Positions 47,400 to 57,308 of a DNA stretch of 64,000 nucleotides are shown piece by piece; positions within the stretch are counted from its first letter, which is position 1; every line of letters starts with the position of its first letter. A program made the position numbers and the translations under genes. Source of the stretch: Leuctra nigra (taxonomy: Eukaryota; Arthropoda; Insecta; Plecoptera; Leuctridae); assembly GCA_934045905.1 (NCBI GenBank), contig OW203768.1, forward strand, positions 33,323,060 through 33,387,059. Direction: 5' to 3'. The notes beneath the pieces are model-generated. The model saw nothing but the letters and a program-made list of their open reading frames with translations, was not told where the DNA came from and searched no databases.

Positions 47400-47551
47400 G
47401 ATATCTTCGCTCTTGTTGGCTACTACATACTTGTAGTGCCTGAATTTTCAGATACCGTACACATAATGTTTGTACATAACTCTGTCATGACATTTGGAAA
47501 TTATAAAAATTGTAAAACATTGACACAAATTTAGACTATAGGAGTCAAGAG

Positions 47552-50227
47552 TTAGGAAGTAACATCAGCCAGTCTGCTGATTAGTGGATTTCCATGGTCT
47601 CCGAGTGCTGCGTAGAACGACTCTCTCTGATTTTCCATGACTTCGTGGAGATAGGCAAATCCTATATCTTGGTGTATGCTCTTCGTCCGGGTGAACATCG
47701 GAGTGCGCAGGGCGATCTTGAGGGCCCTGTTCTGCACCCTCTGCAGCATTGTTCTCGCTCCCGCTGAAGTCCTCTCGTACCACACTGGTGAGGCGTACGT
47801 CAGTGTGGGCACGATGACGCTCTGGATAAGAAGCAGCTTGCTGGTGAGCGGCATGGATTTGCTTTTGAGCAGTGGGAACAGCGCCGCCGTCTTCCCGTTG
47901 GCCTTGCTGGCAATCTTCTCAGCGTGGGCCTTCCAGGAGAGCTTGGCATCCAGGGTGACACCCAGGTAAACATTGCTGGGAGACCAGGAGACATCTGTAC
48001 CAGAGATGTTTATGGTAGGGGGTTGAAATTTCCGTCGCTTGGTGAAGAGTGTTGCCTCTGTCTTAGATGAATTTAGGGCTATACGGTTCTCTGTATACCA
48101 GTGGCTGAGTACGTCTAATGCTTTTTGCAGAGGCGGGCCAAGTTGATTAGATGCCATAGATTGGCAGATGACTGCGGCATCGTCAGCATAGAAAGCTACT
48201 TCGGTGTCCGGAATGTTAGTTGGGATGTCATTGGTGAAGATGTTGAAGAGGATGGGGCTAATGATAGATCCCTGAGGAACTCCAGCCAGAATAGGCCTCG
48301 CTGAAGAACAGGCACCGTTGATGTGTACGGTGAAGGATCTTTGATTTAAATAGGAGTGGATGATATTGATTAAGTAGTTGGGGAATTGATATTTAATTAG
48401 TTTTTGTAGTAGGCCTTCATGCCAAACTCTATCAAATGCTTTAGCAACGTCCAGGAAAACTATACCAGTTCCTTTCAGCTTTTTAAATCCATCGTTTATC
48501 TTGTCAACCACACGTAGAAGCTGATGTGTTGTTGAATGCTTCTGTCGAAAGCCAAACTGCTCATTGATCAGCAGCTTTGTAGCGTTTGCGTGGCCTCTAA
48601 TTCGAGCATGAAGGACCTTTTCAAAAAGCTTCGATAGTGATGAGAGGAGACTAATCGGCCGGTAATTTGCAGGGTCACGAAGATTCTTTCCCGCTTTCGG
48701 GAACACAATGACTTTGGCTACTTTCCATTGGGTGGGGAAGTGTTGAAGACGGAGACTGGCATTAAATATTTCAAGGATACGTTCACCGGCAGGTATAGGA
48801 AGTTCTTTAAGAATCGTGTTTGTGATCTCGTCAATACCAGGTGCCTTGCCATTTGCAAGTTCATTTAGATATATAATTACTTCGTCCATAGAGCAGAGAA
48901 CGACTTCATCATCTTCAGCCTGCGCCTTGTGTATAGCAAGATGGGTTCTTACTTCAGCCTCGATATGTGCTGATGAATTAGTCGGCGGGTTTGGGGAAAA
49001 CTGATTTTGAAGCGAATCTGCTAGAACTTCTGCCTTATCATGTGGGCTGCATGCAAGGTGTGTACTACCTTGAATGGGTGGATTTGGTTGTTTGCTTCTT
49101 GTCAGTCGTTTTGCCATGGACCAGAGTGGACGACTCCCTGGTTCTAGTGTGGCTACAGCATCTTCCCACCTCTCTCTCCTGTGGCGACGAATTAATTCCT
49201 TTACAGATCTGTCTAAGAGCTTATATTCTTCATGTAAATCAGGTGTTCTGAGCGCCTGCCATCTCCTACGTGCACGGTTTCGAGTGGCTATTGACAGTTT
49301 AATTCCACGTGGAAGATCAAATATTGTGCACCTTTTTGTATTACAAATGGGAACACTGATCGCTCTTGCTTCCATAATATTTTCCGTTAATTTATTTACT
49401 GCTAAATCTATATCCTGATGCGAATCAAGTGGTCCACTCTCCAACTTATTTGATAAATGCTCTCTGAACTTTTCCCAGTCTGCTTTTCTGTAATTGAATC
49501 GAATGATGGGATCAACGGTCTCGTATGAGTCCCCTACGCTCAAAAGTACAGGATTATGATCTGAAGACAATTCTAAAAGTGTTTCTAATTCAATGGAATG
49601 TCGCAGATTTTTCACCACCGCAATGTCAAGAACATCAGCTCTTCCTGTAGGGATATGAAGATGTGTCGCTTCTTGCGGTCCAGTCACAGTAAAGTCACTT
49701 ATACGGGAGAGTGAAAGGAGAGTGCGGCCATTGGCGTTGACAACTCGCGAGTTCCAGGCTGTATGCTTAGCATTAAGGTCGCCACCGAGAATAGTCGGGT
49801 AATTCGAGTCCATTAATGCTTCTATATCTGCTGTGAGAAGCTTAGTTCGCGGAGGACAATACGTGGCTATAAGCCGTAGTGGACCCAGTTTAGTAAAAAG
49901 CAGGATAGCGGTAGCCTCTATTGATTTCGTTTCAGGTAAAACAATCTCGTAGTGACTTACTCGATTGTCAATGATGATTGCAGTCCCTCCTGCTCTCCTG
50001 TCTCCTGGACGATCAGTTCTATACACTGAGTGATTGGCAAGCTTAAGCTTGTCCTTAGGGTTAAGATGGGTCTCACAGACAAGGGCAGCCATTAAATTTC
50101 GTGATTCCATCAATAGAAGTAATTCGTCTTTACGAGAACTTATGCTATTAGCATTCCAAATGATTAGATTAATTGAATTAATCGCTGGCATTGCGATTTT
50201 GTACAGACAAAAGAAGAGTTGGCACAA
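47552..50227 (-). CDS. Jockey-type ORF2: endonuclease / reverse transcriptase
   Basis: An 891-residue enzyme for target-primed reverse transcription, a normal length for Jockey. The endonuclease (about 20-231) has LIIWNANSI (Asn), LVCETHL (Glu), YCPP, LGGDLNAKHTAWNSR (Asp/Asn), DVLDIAVV and SSDHNPVLL (Asp/His). RT motifs are NYRPISLLSSLSKLFE (521-536), FGFRQKHSTTHQLL (558-571), GIVFLDVAKAFDRVWH (588-603), GVPQGSIISPILFNIFTNDI (649-668) and FYADD (679-683). All key residues are present. The start overlaps the end of ORF1 by 50 nt in another frame. A second Met at residue 13 (50191) is also possible and still overlaps. Overlap suggests termination-reinitiation, as proposed for other LINEs. Confidence 0.92.
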   Translation of the reverse strand: MCQLFFCLYKIAMPAINSINLIIWNANSISSRKDELLLLMESRNLMAALVCETHLNPKDKLKLANHSVYRTDRPGDRRAGGTAIIIDNRVSHYEIVLPETKSIEATAILLFTKLGPLRLIATYCPPRTKLLTADIEALMDSNYPTILGGDLNAKHTAWNSRVVNANGRTLLSLSRISDFTVTGPQEATHLHIPTGRADVLDIAVVKNLRHSIELETLLELSSDHNPVLLSVGDSYETVDPIIRFNYRKADWEKFREHLSNKLESGPLDSHQDIDLAVNKLTENIMEARAISVPICNTKRCTIFDLPRGIKLSIATRNRARRRWQALRTPDLHEEYKLLDRSVKELIRRHRRERWEDAVATLEPGSRPLWSMAKRLTRSKQPNPPIQGSTHLACSPHDKAEVLADSLQNQFSPNPPTNSSAHIEAEVRTHLAIHKAQAEDDEVVLCSMDEVIIYLNELANGKAPGIDEITNTILKELPIPAGERILEIFNASLRLQHFPTQWKVAKVIVFPKAGKNLRDPANYRPISLLSSLSKLFEKVLHARIRGHANATKLLINEQFGFRQKHSTTHQLLRVVDKINDGFKKLKGTGIVFLDVAKAFDRVWHEGLLQKLIKYQFPNYLINIIHSYLNQRSFTVHINGACSSARPILAGVPQGSIISPILFNIFTNDIPTNIPDTEVAFYADDAAVICQSMASNQLGPPLQKALDVLSHWYTENRIALNSSKTEATLFTKRRKFQPPTINISGTDVSWSPSNVYLGVTLDAKLSWKAHAEKIASKANGKTAALFPLLKSKSMPLTSKLLLIQSVIVPTLTYASPVWYERTSAGARTMLQRVQNRALKIALRTPMFTRTKSIHQDIGFAYLHEVMENQRESFYAALGDHGNPLISRLADVTS

Positions 50228-51647
50228 AACTTGCCAGAGACGTAATGATGGGGTGAATGTTCATATTAACTATAAAAATTGCAATGCCGTTTATAAGGGC
50301 TATCCAATCAATAGTTGATTGTTGAGGTACTACCGGTTGTACGAGTTCAGGAAGAGCATTGGGTGGCCTCTCTGCTTCTTCTAAGGCAGTGGTGTTTGAG
50401 GACGAGGGTTGCTCTGGATTTATCTGAGTGTTCAAAACAGAAGCAAAAGTCCGTGGTTGCGCCAATGAGACTCGTGGCACGGGCGTGGGTTGCGTCTGAG
50501 TATTCCCTCGGTTATCATGCTGTGGAGAAGAGCCATCTTGCTGCTGTGGACGTCGGGCTCGAGTAGCATGACGAGTTGCTGCCTTGATGACATCACATCC
50601 TCGGTAGCAAGCGGCATGCTGCTGATTGCAGTTACAGCACTTTGCTGTTTCTGGTGACTCCTTACACTCCTTAACCTGATGCACGCCTCCACATCGAACA
50701 CATCGTGGCTGGCGATGACAAAATTTGGCCGTATGACCCACTCTTTGACAATTAAAACATTGTATGACATTAATCTTCTTGCTCCGTGGGGCCTCGGTGG
50801 AGACCACGCAGTAGAGGAGTCTCTTGATTTGGCTGAGGTCCACTGGAGCCTGACCACTCGTACTTACTAGCGTACATTCAAAAAGGGGCAAAAGACGTGT
50901 ACTGTCTCCAGGCATCTTCATCTGCCGCACAGAGCGGACATTGAAGCCTTGCTGCTTCAGCTCCTCTTGAATGTCTTCTGTTTCAGCAGATTGTGGCAGA
51001 CCTCTCAGAACAAAACGCTGTGATCTAGTGCGCTCAGTTGGAAACGTGTAGTACTCTATTCCCTCAGTCGAGTCTAGGGCGGAGGTAATTAGTTTGTACG
51101 AGGTAATATCTCTAATGATTACTCGAGAAACTTCGAGACCAGGTTTGATTATGAATGCCCCTTGTTCTGGACATACAGCGGAGAGCAACTCAACTAATGC
51201 CTTATGAGATTTCATATTTTGAATCACTATTGGTGGGATTTTATACTTCTTATCTGGCAAAGTCTCCGCCGTCATCGGGGTCGTGTCCATATCATTTGCA
51301 CTTGCAAGCGGCTCAAATGAGTTCTGCGTACGCACAAGGTTGATCACTCTCTTGGATGATGGGCCTGAAGCATCTGACCCAGATGATCGTGTGCTGGGAC
51401 GATCGTTACAATTACGACGCCTTTTATTTCCTGTCACCATCGTGAAACCATCGGGAACTATGTTCAAAGACATCTCATTGGTTGCAGACTCAACTTGCAT
51501 TAGCTCCGTGTCCGATTCATCACTAGACGAAAAATCATTTATAGAAGCTCCTATGGGTTGACTAGAAATGTTTATGACATTGTCTACAGCTGAAGGGGCA
51601 TCTAGCCGGTTTACTTCATCACTCCAAACTTTATATATTCCACTCAT
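50178..51647 (-). CDS. Jockey-type ORF1: gag-like nucleocapsid protein
   Basis: A 489-residue RNA-binding protein. Three zinc knuckles follow the Jockey pattern: CFNCQRVGHTAKFC (297-310, CX2CX4HX4C), CVRCGGVHQVKEC (316-328, CX2CX3HX4C) and a CX2CX3HX6C knuckle at 337-351. Directly upstream (about 200-290) is the region FVLRGLPQSAETEDIQEELK, typical of the domain that precedes the knuckles in arthropod Jockey gag proteins. The N-terminus is acidic and Ser-rich, then basic (KRRR at 75-78). The C-terminus after the knuckles is Gln/Pro-rich and ends in a hydrophobic stretch. The start is the first ATG of the frame; the 3' end overlaps ORF2. Confidence 0.92.
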   Translation of the reverse strand: MSGIYKVWSDEVNRLDAPSAVDNVINISSQPIGASINDFSSSDESDTELMQVESATNEMSLNIVPDGFTMVTGNKRRRNCNDRPSTRSSGSDASGPSSKRVINLVRTQNSFEPLASANDMDTTPMTAETLPDKKYKIPPIVIQNMKSHKALVELLSAVCPEQGAFIIKPGLEVSRVIIRDITSYKLITSALDSTEGIEYYTFPTERTRSQRFVLRGLPQSAETEDIQEELKQQGFNVRSVRQMKMPGDSTRLLPLFECTLVSTSGQAPVDLSQIKRLLYCVVSTEAPRSKKINVIQCFNCQRVGHTAKFCHRQPRCVRCGGVHQVKECKESPETAKCCNCNQQHAACYRGCDVIKAATRHATRARRPQQQDGSSPQHDNRGNTQTQPTPVPRVSLAQPRTFASVLNTQINPEQPSSSNTTALEEAERPPNALPELVQPVVPQQSTIDWIALINGIAIFIVNMNIHPIITSLASFVPTLLLSVQNRNASD

Positions 51648-51700
51648 TGCTCACATTACTTCAAGTCCAAATGAGCTACAAGCGTCTCTTGGTAGGTTTC

Positions 51701-52575
51701 GTAGACCTAGTATATAAAACTATTTTCTAATACTTTAAACAGATTCTGACGCGGAAAAATGGTTTGAATGGCTCCCAAAATATCTAATATCACCATTCAA
51801 CACAACAAACATGCAAAACTAGCGATTAATCCACAAATATAAGCGAAAATACTGAGAATAATTCACAGAACTAACTTTCATTTATGAAGAAACAAATGAA
51901 GTCCCCAAACATTCCATGACATGTCTACGAAACCAAGAAGCCGTGTGAAGATAAGTCACAATGTGCTGCGTAATGGCTTTACAACGTACTTGGTGCATGA
52001 TTCGCGTTATTATGCCGGTAAATACTTGAGTTTACACCTGGTTTGAACGGTTCCCACGCAGTGATAAGGGCTGATTGGTCCCGCATAGGTCAGACGCTCA
52101 CGTGGTGATTAGCAAAAGTCATTACAAACTCGTTTATTGTTGTCAGTTATACACATTTCTGCAGTTGTTTGTGGTCAGGTCCGACCTCCCGATGTAGAAA
52201 ATAAACAAAGGAGTTTGGTGACTCGTTCTTGGCTTCCAGGCGAAGTTGCACATTATTAGGAACTTTCAAGTATTTGCCTCTGATCTTCGCATAACACTTT
52301 TATCGGGAAATAGGAACGTACTGCTGAGCCAACTTGCTCTATTATTTTGACACATTATCTCGTTATTGGCTAGGTACCCATAAATGAATTCGAAAGTAAC
52401 ATACAAGCTGGTATAAAGAAGGATCTCCGATATTGGCGTGAGCAATGGTTTGTATATAGTGGCTATGACCAACATACTTGAAGCGAGCCAAACTGTACTC
52501 CTCACTTTGCTGTTGAATGCCGAGTCGGAAGAACCATGTAACCAACACTTCTTCCGAAATAGGTTTTTCGTGGTA
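51701..52575. other. Jockey 5' flank / intergenic, no gene
   Basis: May include the Jockey 5' UTR near its left edge. CTGAGCCAACTTGCTC at 52326-52341 matches the reversed box-A region of the SINE, so a small SINE fragment sits there. Confidence 0.4.
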
Positions 52576-52581
52576 TAACCG

Positions 52582-52803
52582 TGTTGGCAAAAGAACGATG
52601 TGCCGAGGCCTTTTTCAAGTATTTCTCTGTGGTTTAATTTTTTTATTTCAAGGTACGATTAAATATTTGGAAATTTCAATGACTTGGCTCCCTTTTTTTG
52701 ATATCACTCCTTTTTGCAGTGCTGATTTTTTTATTTCCATTCTTTTTTATTGGCATAGAATTGGCTGCCTTTTTTGCACGGAGTGTTTTTTCTGGGATTA
52801 CTT
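52582..52803 (-). mobile_element. Solo arm of the 40.1-41.4 kb fold-back family
   Basis: Matches the right arm of the fold-back at 41158-41364. Shared phrases include TACGATTAAATATTTGGAAA, GACTTGGCTCC, GATATCACTCCTTTT, TTGGCTGCC, CACGGAGTGTTTTT and CTGGGATT. Several substitutions and indels show it is older. No partner arm is nearby. Confidence 0.8.
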
Positions 52804-53148
52804 TTACTTTCACCCATTTGAGTGGCAAACGATGGTGAGAAGTGGAGACAGGACATATTCTCCCCATGATGGAGGCATATTTTCCCGGGGATTTTCGCTC
52901 ACTTGAACATTCCCGTCTGTCAATAAATATTCCGGTTTCGGGAGGGTTGGAAGAACTCATTATGGACACGGATATTCTTCAATAAATCAATTACCGGCAC
53001 TTATCGGCAATAAACATAATTGTCACACCACTTCTTATGACCTCAAGCGCTGAAAGAAAACAATTCTCCGTAACAAGTCAAAACAAAGTCTGGCGCTAGA
53101 AAGTTGATCGCAAGAAATACTATTCGGAATCTTGTCTAATTTACTACA

Positions 53149-53203
53149 AGCATAGACATTGTATAATAGCCGTCATAGGCTAAGGCTAGACAATGTCTAT
53201 GCT
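53149..53203. repeat. Short two-tier hairpin
   Basis: AGCATAGACATTGT (53149-53162) pairs perfectly with ACAATGTCTATGCT (53190-53203). Inside, TAGCC pairs with GGCTA around GTCATA. Confidence 0.75.
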
Positions 53204-53247
53204 ACAACATAGTAATAGGTATATTCAGTGTTGGTTTCAGGTATGTT

Positions 53248-53263
53248 GGGGGGGGGGGGGGGG
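53248..53263. repeat. 16-base G run
   Basis: Uninterrupted poly-G, one of eleven long G/C homopolymers in the window. Confidence 0.9.
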
Positions 53264-53369
53264 CCTCTCAGTGCCCCCCCAGGATTTAATATAAAATGAG
53301 GTAAATACGACCATATAAAAATGGTGGACAATTTGTGAAACTAATATCGTTTCCCGATGGCTAAAATAT

Positions 53370-53634
53370 CTGTATCTCAGTGGTAGAAGGGCGGATGTCC
53401 ATTTCAATGATTCTTGAGGTGAGCACATAAACCAGTATTTCTGCCTTTATCCAATCATATTTGTAATGGCGACATGAGTCATTGTGTAACAAACTGTATT
53501 TGTTTTGTTTTTTGTATTTGTGTTTTTGTTTCAGACGGCAATTGACAAAAGCTTTATTAAATATAGATAATTCCACAATTGTGTAACGTAAAATCGAGAA
53601 AATGGACTTACGGCCTTTTACCTCTGAGATACAG
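53370..53634 (+). mobile_element. CTGTATCTCAG MITE, copy 7 (best-preserved ends)
   Basis: 265 bp with long terminal inverted repeats. Left: CTGTATCTCAGTGGTAGAAG, continuing GGCGGATGTCC. Right, in reverse: CTGTATCTCAGAGGTAAAAG, continuing GCCGTAAGTCC. The inverted ends span about 36 bp with a handful of mismatches. The interior is AT-rich and non-coding. Flanking ATAT on several copies may be part of the end or of the target. The superfamily is unassigned. Confidence 0.88.
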
Positions 53635-54022
53635 CAATTATAATCATCAGAATCATTTAGTCGACACAAATGAATTTTATTATTCAACATCCTTGATTTC
53701 CTGACGTGTACGTACTTTTAGATACTCAAAATTGTTTCAAACGAATGATCCTGAGGGGAAAAAATCAAAGTTTTTTTCATAATTTATTTTCGTCTAGCTA
53801 CAAATGTGTCTATTGAGTATGCACTGCCTTTAAAATCACAAAAACAACAACTAGAACTGCATGCAATATAGTATTTAGTTGTGCCCTCCCCCCCCTCTTT
53901 TTATAATGAATACAACACTCACACTGTTTCAAACAGTTACATTTTCATGCCACCCACTCAAAGTAAGCAATTACATTTTTCTTAATAAAACGAGAAGATC
54001 AGATCTATACCAGGAAAATGTT

Positions 54023-55284
54023 AAAATGTACACTAATCTAGGATAAAACATTGGCGTTATAATTAAAAGCTCGACTGTCTCGATCGAGTCGACCTCTCGA
54101 AAGCTCGATCGACTGTCTCAGTCTCGCCTGAGGAAGCTTTCTCAGTCGGTCGGCTGTTTCAGTCTCGCCTGAGGAAGCTTTATCAGTCGGTCGGCTGTCT
54201 CAGTCTCGCCTGAGGATGCTTTCTCAGTCGGTCGGCTGTTTCAGTCTCGCCTGAGGAAGCTTTCTCAGTCGGTCAGCTGTCTCAGTCTCGCCTGAGGAAG
54301 CTTCTCAGTCGGTCGCCTGTCTCAGTCTCGCCTGAGGAAGCTTTCTAAGTCGGTCGGCTGTCTCAGTCTCGCCTAGCAAGCTTTCTCAGTCGGTCGGCTG
54401 TCTCAGTCACGCCTGAGGAAGCTTCTCAGTCGGTCGGTTGTCTCAGTCTCGCCTAGCAAGCTTTCTCAGTCGGTCGGCTGTCTCAGTCTCGCCTGAGGAA
54501 GCTTCTCAGTCGGTCGGGTGTCTCAGTCTCACCTGAGGAAGCTTCTCAGTCGGTCGGCTGTTTCAGTCTCGCCTGAGGAAGCTTTCTCAGTCGGTCGGTT
54601 GTCTCAGTCTCGCCTAGCAAGCTTTCTAAGTCGGTCGGCTGTCTCAGTCTCGCCTGAGGAAGCTTTCTCAGTCGGTCGCCTGTCTCAGTCTCGCCTGAGG
54701 AAGCTTCTCAGTCGGTCGGTTGTCTCAGTCTCGCCTGAGGAAGCTTCTCAGTCGGTCGGCTGTCTCAGTCTTGCCTGAGCAAGCTTTCTCAGTCGGTCGG
54801 CTGTTCAGTCTCGCCTAGCAAGCTTTCTCAGTCGGTCGGCTGTCTCAGTCTCGCCTGAGGAAGCTTTCTCAGTCGGTCGGCTGTTCAGTCTCGCCTGAGG
54901 AAGCTTTCTCAGTCGGTCGGTTGTCTCAGTCTCGCCTAGCAAGCTTTCTAAGTCGGTCGACTGTTTCAGTCTCGCCTGAGGAAGCTTTCTCAGTCGGTCG
55001 GCTGTTTCAGTCTCGCCTGAGGAAGCTTCTCAGTCGGTCGCCTGTCTCAGTCTCGCCTGAGCAAGCTTTCTCAGTCGGTCGGGTGTCTCAGTCTCGCAAA
55101 AAAAATTTAAATTTAAAAAAAATTTAAAAGTTCGTCTTTTATCTGATCACGATTAAAATTTCAAATCATTTCGTCAACCCATTCTGTCCAATCCCGTCCA
55201 AAAAAGTGTCTGCAACAAGCGGTAAAATCGCTCGCGCTTGCAGCACACAATGCCAGTGTTTTATCCTAGATTAGCATACATTTT
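54023..55284. mobile_element. TIR-bounded element filled with a 41-bp tandem array
   Basis: AAAATGTACACTAATCTAGG + ATAAAACATTGGC at 54023-54055 is the inverted match of GCCAGTGTTTTATCCTAGAT + TAGCATACATTTT at 55252-55284, with about five mismatches. Between them are the array and a unique right part that is related to 25255-25500. This looks like a non-autonomous DNA element that carries, or was invaded by, a minisatellite. The target duplication is not clear. Confidence 0.75.
54095..55098. repeat. 41-bp tandem repeat, about 24 copies
   Basis: The unit is TGTCTCAGTCTCGCCTGAGG followed by AAGCTTTCTCAGTCGGTCGGC. I count 24 occurrences of AGTCGGTC. Variants lack one or two bases (AAGCTTCTCAG) or read CCTAGCAAGCTTTC. 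Each unit contains the near-palindrome CTGAGGAAGCTTTCTCAG. ORFs of 68-86 codons across it are repeat readings. Confidence 0.95.
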
Positions 55285-55335
55285 CATTTGTCTTGTCATT
55301 ACCTTGTCACTGGATGCACCTATAACATGAAGACT

Positions 55336-55354
55336 CCCCCCCCCCCCCCCCCCC
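55336..55354. repeat. 19-base C run
   Basis: Uninterrupted poly-C just outside the 54023-55284 element. The region 55285-55920 around it is otherwise without a supported gene. Confidence 0.9.
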
Positions 55355-55929
55355 ACATGGACGTGGGCGTCCTCAGAGCTCGCTTCCCCGGCGATATCGG
55401 CAACCATCGCGCGCCAAGGTCACCGGAGCAAAACAAGATCCCCCTCCCCCTCACAGCATCCGCATCACAGATGAGGGGGGATGCACCTGTACCTGGCTCC
55501 CATCGGGACCTTTAAAACTTTAAAACCCGCCCGCGGAGGGACAATGGGTGTGTGTGAATTGCATCCATGCACGTACAACAGACAAAGCCGAGACAAAAGA
55601 AGATCCGAGAAGACGAAATTCGACACCCGAGGAAAGATGCCCTTTTTTATAGCATCTTTGAACAAATATGCTGCATTTATCATCAGTTGATGCAGCTAGG
55701 ATGCCTAAGACAAAGTCATGGTGAATTTAGTGAAACTATTTTAGTAAATTGAAAAAAAATATTTAGGGAACCCGAACTCTTCATTTTTCAAATTGAAAAA
55801 TCACAGCATTTTACAAATTATAAACTGAAGTAATTTAATGAGATTTAGATGATAAAACAGGCCAAAATTTGTGACCACTGTAGAACTGACGGCTGCGTCA
55901 AATTTCCCAAAATGCGACACATCCAAGGC

Positions 55930-57126
55930 TAGTGATGTAAAATGCTCGAGCATATTCTTTTTGAGAATATTCTCGAGAATATTCTCGAGCACGAGCATTT
56001 TCTCGAGCATATTCTTAAAAATACATCTAAGCTTATAAAAACTCGAAATTTTAGCTCAATTCCAAGAAGTATGTACTTTTATGGATCTTGCATACATAGT
56101 ATTGTTATGGAGAACCAGTCGGGAATCGTTACTGAGGCTATACAGGTCAGAGTTTTCTTCGATCGAGCTGAAATTTTGCACACATATAGGGAACATTTCT
56201 GGGCGTTGCAGACCCTAATTTTTTGAAATCCCCGATTGGTTCAAATTTAAAAAAAAACATATTTCGATTAGTTGGTTCGATCAATTTGAAATTTTGACAA
56301 GTCATTACGACCAACATTATCCCCAATCTTACAAAGTTTCAGCCAAATCCTCCCATTGGTTAAAATTGTAAACCATCCTTCCTGTGATTTTTTAAATTTA
56401 AACTTGAACCGTTTGACCGATCAACTTAAAACTTTGCATGGTCATTGGGACCAACATTATCTGTATTTTTGACAATGTTCAGACTAATCTGTGCTTAAGT
56501 CCAAAAGTTATTGACATTTTACCGACATTTTGCGTGTTGGGTGTCAAATTCTCGAAAATGTTTGATCACGGTAACGTCGAGCCTCACTTTTAAACACATA
56601 TGAAACTGATGTTCAACAGATCGATCTGATATTGTGTACACACACATAACAAATGAGTGGTCTCAAGTATATTTTTAGATCAAGATCCTGTGATCTCGTT
56701 CTAAAAATCTGTGATTTTTGAAAATTAACAAGGAACCATTTGACCGTTAAAACTTCAACTGAAAACATGGATATTGGGACCAATATTTTTGGAATCTTTT
56801 GAGATTTTCATACCAGTCTGCGACGAAATTCAAGAATTATTGGCTTTTAAGGACATTTTCGATCGACAGAATTTCGGTTCGAGGAGTTGCGCGTCCGTGC
56901 TCGCTCATCCTCGCTATCCCTGCCTATGTATTGCACAGCCTTCCAAGGCCATAAAATGGTGCCAAAACATTCAAACTTGAACTTTTTATATATAATAATA
57001 ATTTTCAAACCTCTGGTGAGAATATTCTCAAATATTCTCGGAGAATAATCGCTTTGAGAATATTCTCGAGAATATTCTCGAGCACGGAGAATATTCTCAT
57101 GAGAATATTCTCGGCTCACATCTCTA
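55930..57126. mobile_element. 1.2-kb non-autonomous hAT transposon with palindromic subterminal arrays
   Basis: Ends TAGTGATGTAA and, in reverse, TAGAGATGTGA, flanked by an exact 8-bp duplication TCCAAGGC at 55922-55929 and 57127-57134. TAGNGATG-type ends with an 8-bp duplication fit hAT. Both subterminal regions carry GAGAATATTCTC palindromes in clusters (55960-56010 and 57017-57118), as expected for transposase-binding repeats. The interior is the same sequence that is split by the CR1 at 1530-1860 / 6754-7150. No transposase ORF. Confidence 0.88.
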
Positions 57127-57308
57127 TCCAAGGCTCTGTATTTACTCCACTGTTATGCAAGGAAAAAAATGTTTTATTTCATGTATTTCTTAAATTTTCT
57201 TATTAGTATTCCCAGTAAATGATCGAAACTCCCTCCCAAAGTTAGTAAATAATGAGCCTTGGATATAAGAGTATGTCCGTAGTTTAGGAAACCGAAAAGA
57301 CTAAATGA

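Larger units (their letters stand above)
47400..51700 (-). mobile_element. Jockey-clade non-LTR retrotransposon with intact ORFs
   Basis: A LINE on the minus strand with overlapping gag-like ORF1 and endonuclease-RT ORF2. The 3' end probably lies in or just before the N gap, so the poly-A tail and target duplication cannot be seen. The 5' end lies somewhere beyond 51650 and is not resolved. Both ORFs are uninterrupted and keep their catalytic and metal-binding residues. With the CR1 element this makes two apparently intact LINEs of different clades in 64 kb. Confidence 0.88.

Noticed and set aside
47052..47534. ORFs spanning the N gap
   Set aside because: The middle is 200 undetermined bases; no protein can be claimed.
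54518..55127. SVGRLSQSRLR-type repeat ORFs
   Set aside because: Readings of the 41-bp array. The period is not a multiple of three and the frame breaks often.
55942..56010. Heat-shock elements in the GAGAATATTCTC arrays
   Set aside because: GAA and TTC half sites occur, but consecutive pairs are 4 bp apart instead of 2, so the canonical alternating element is not formed.
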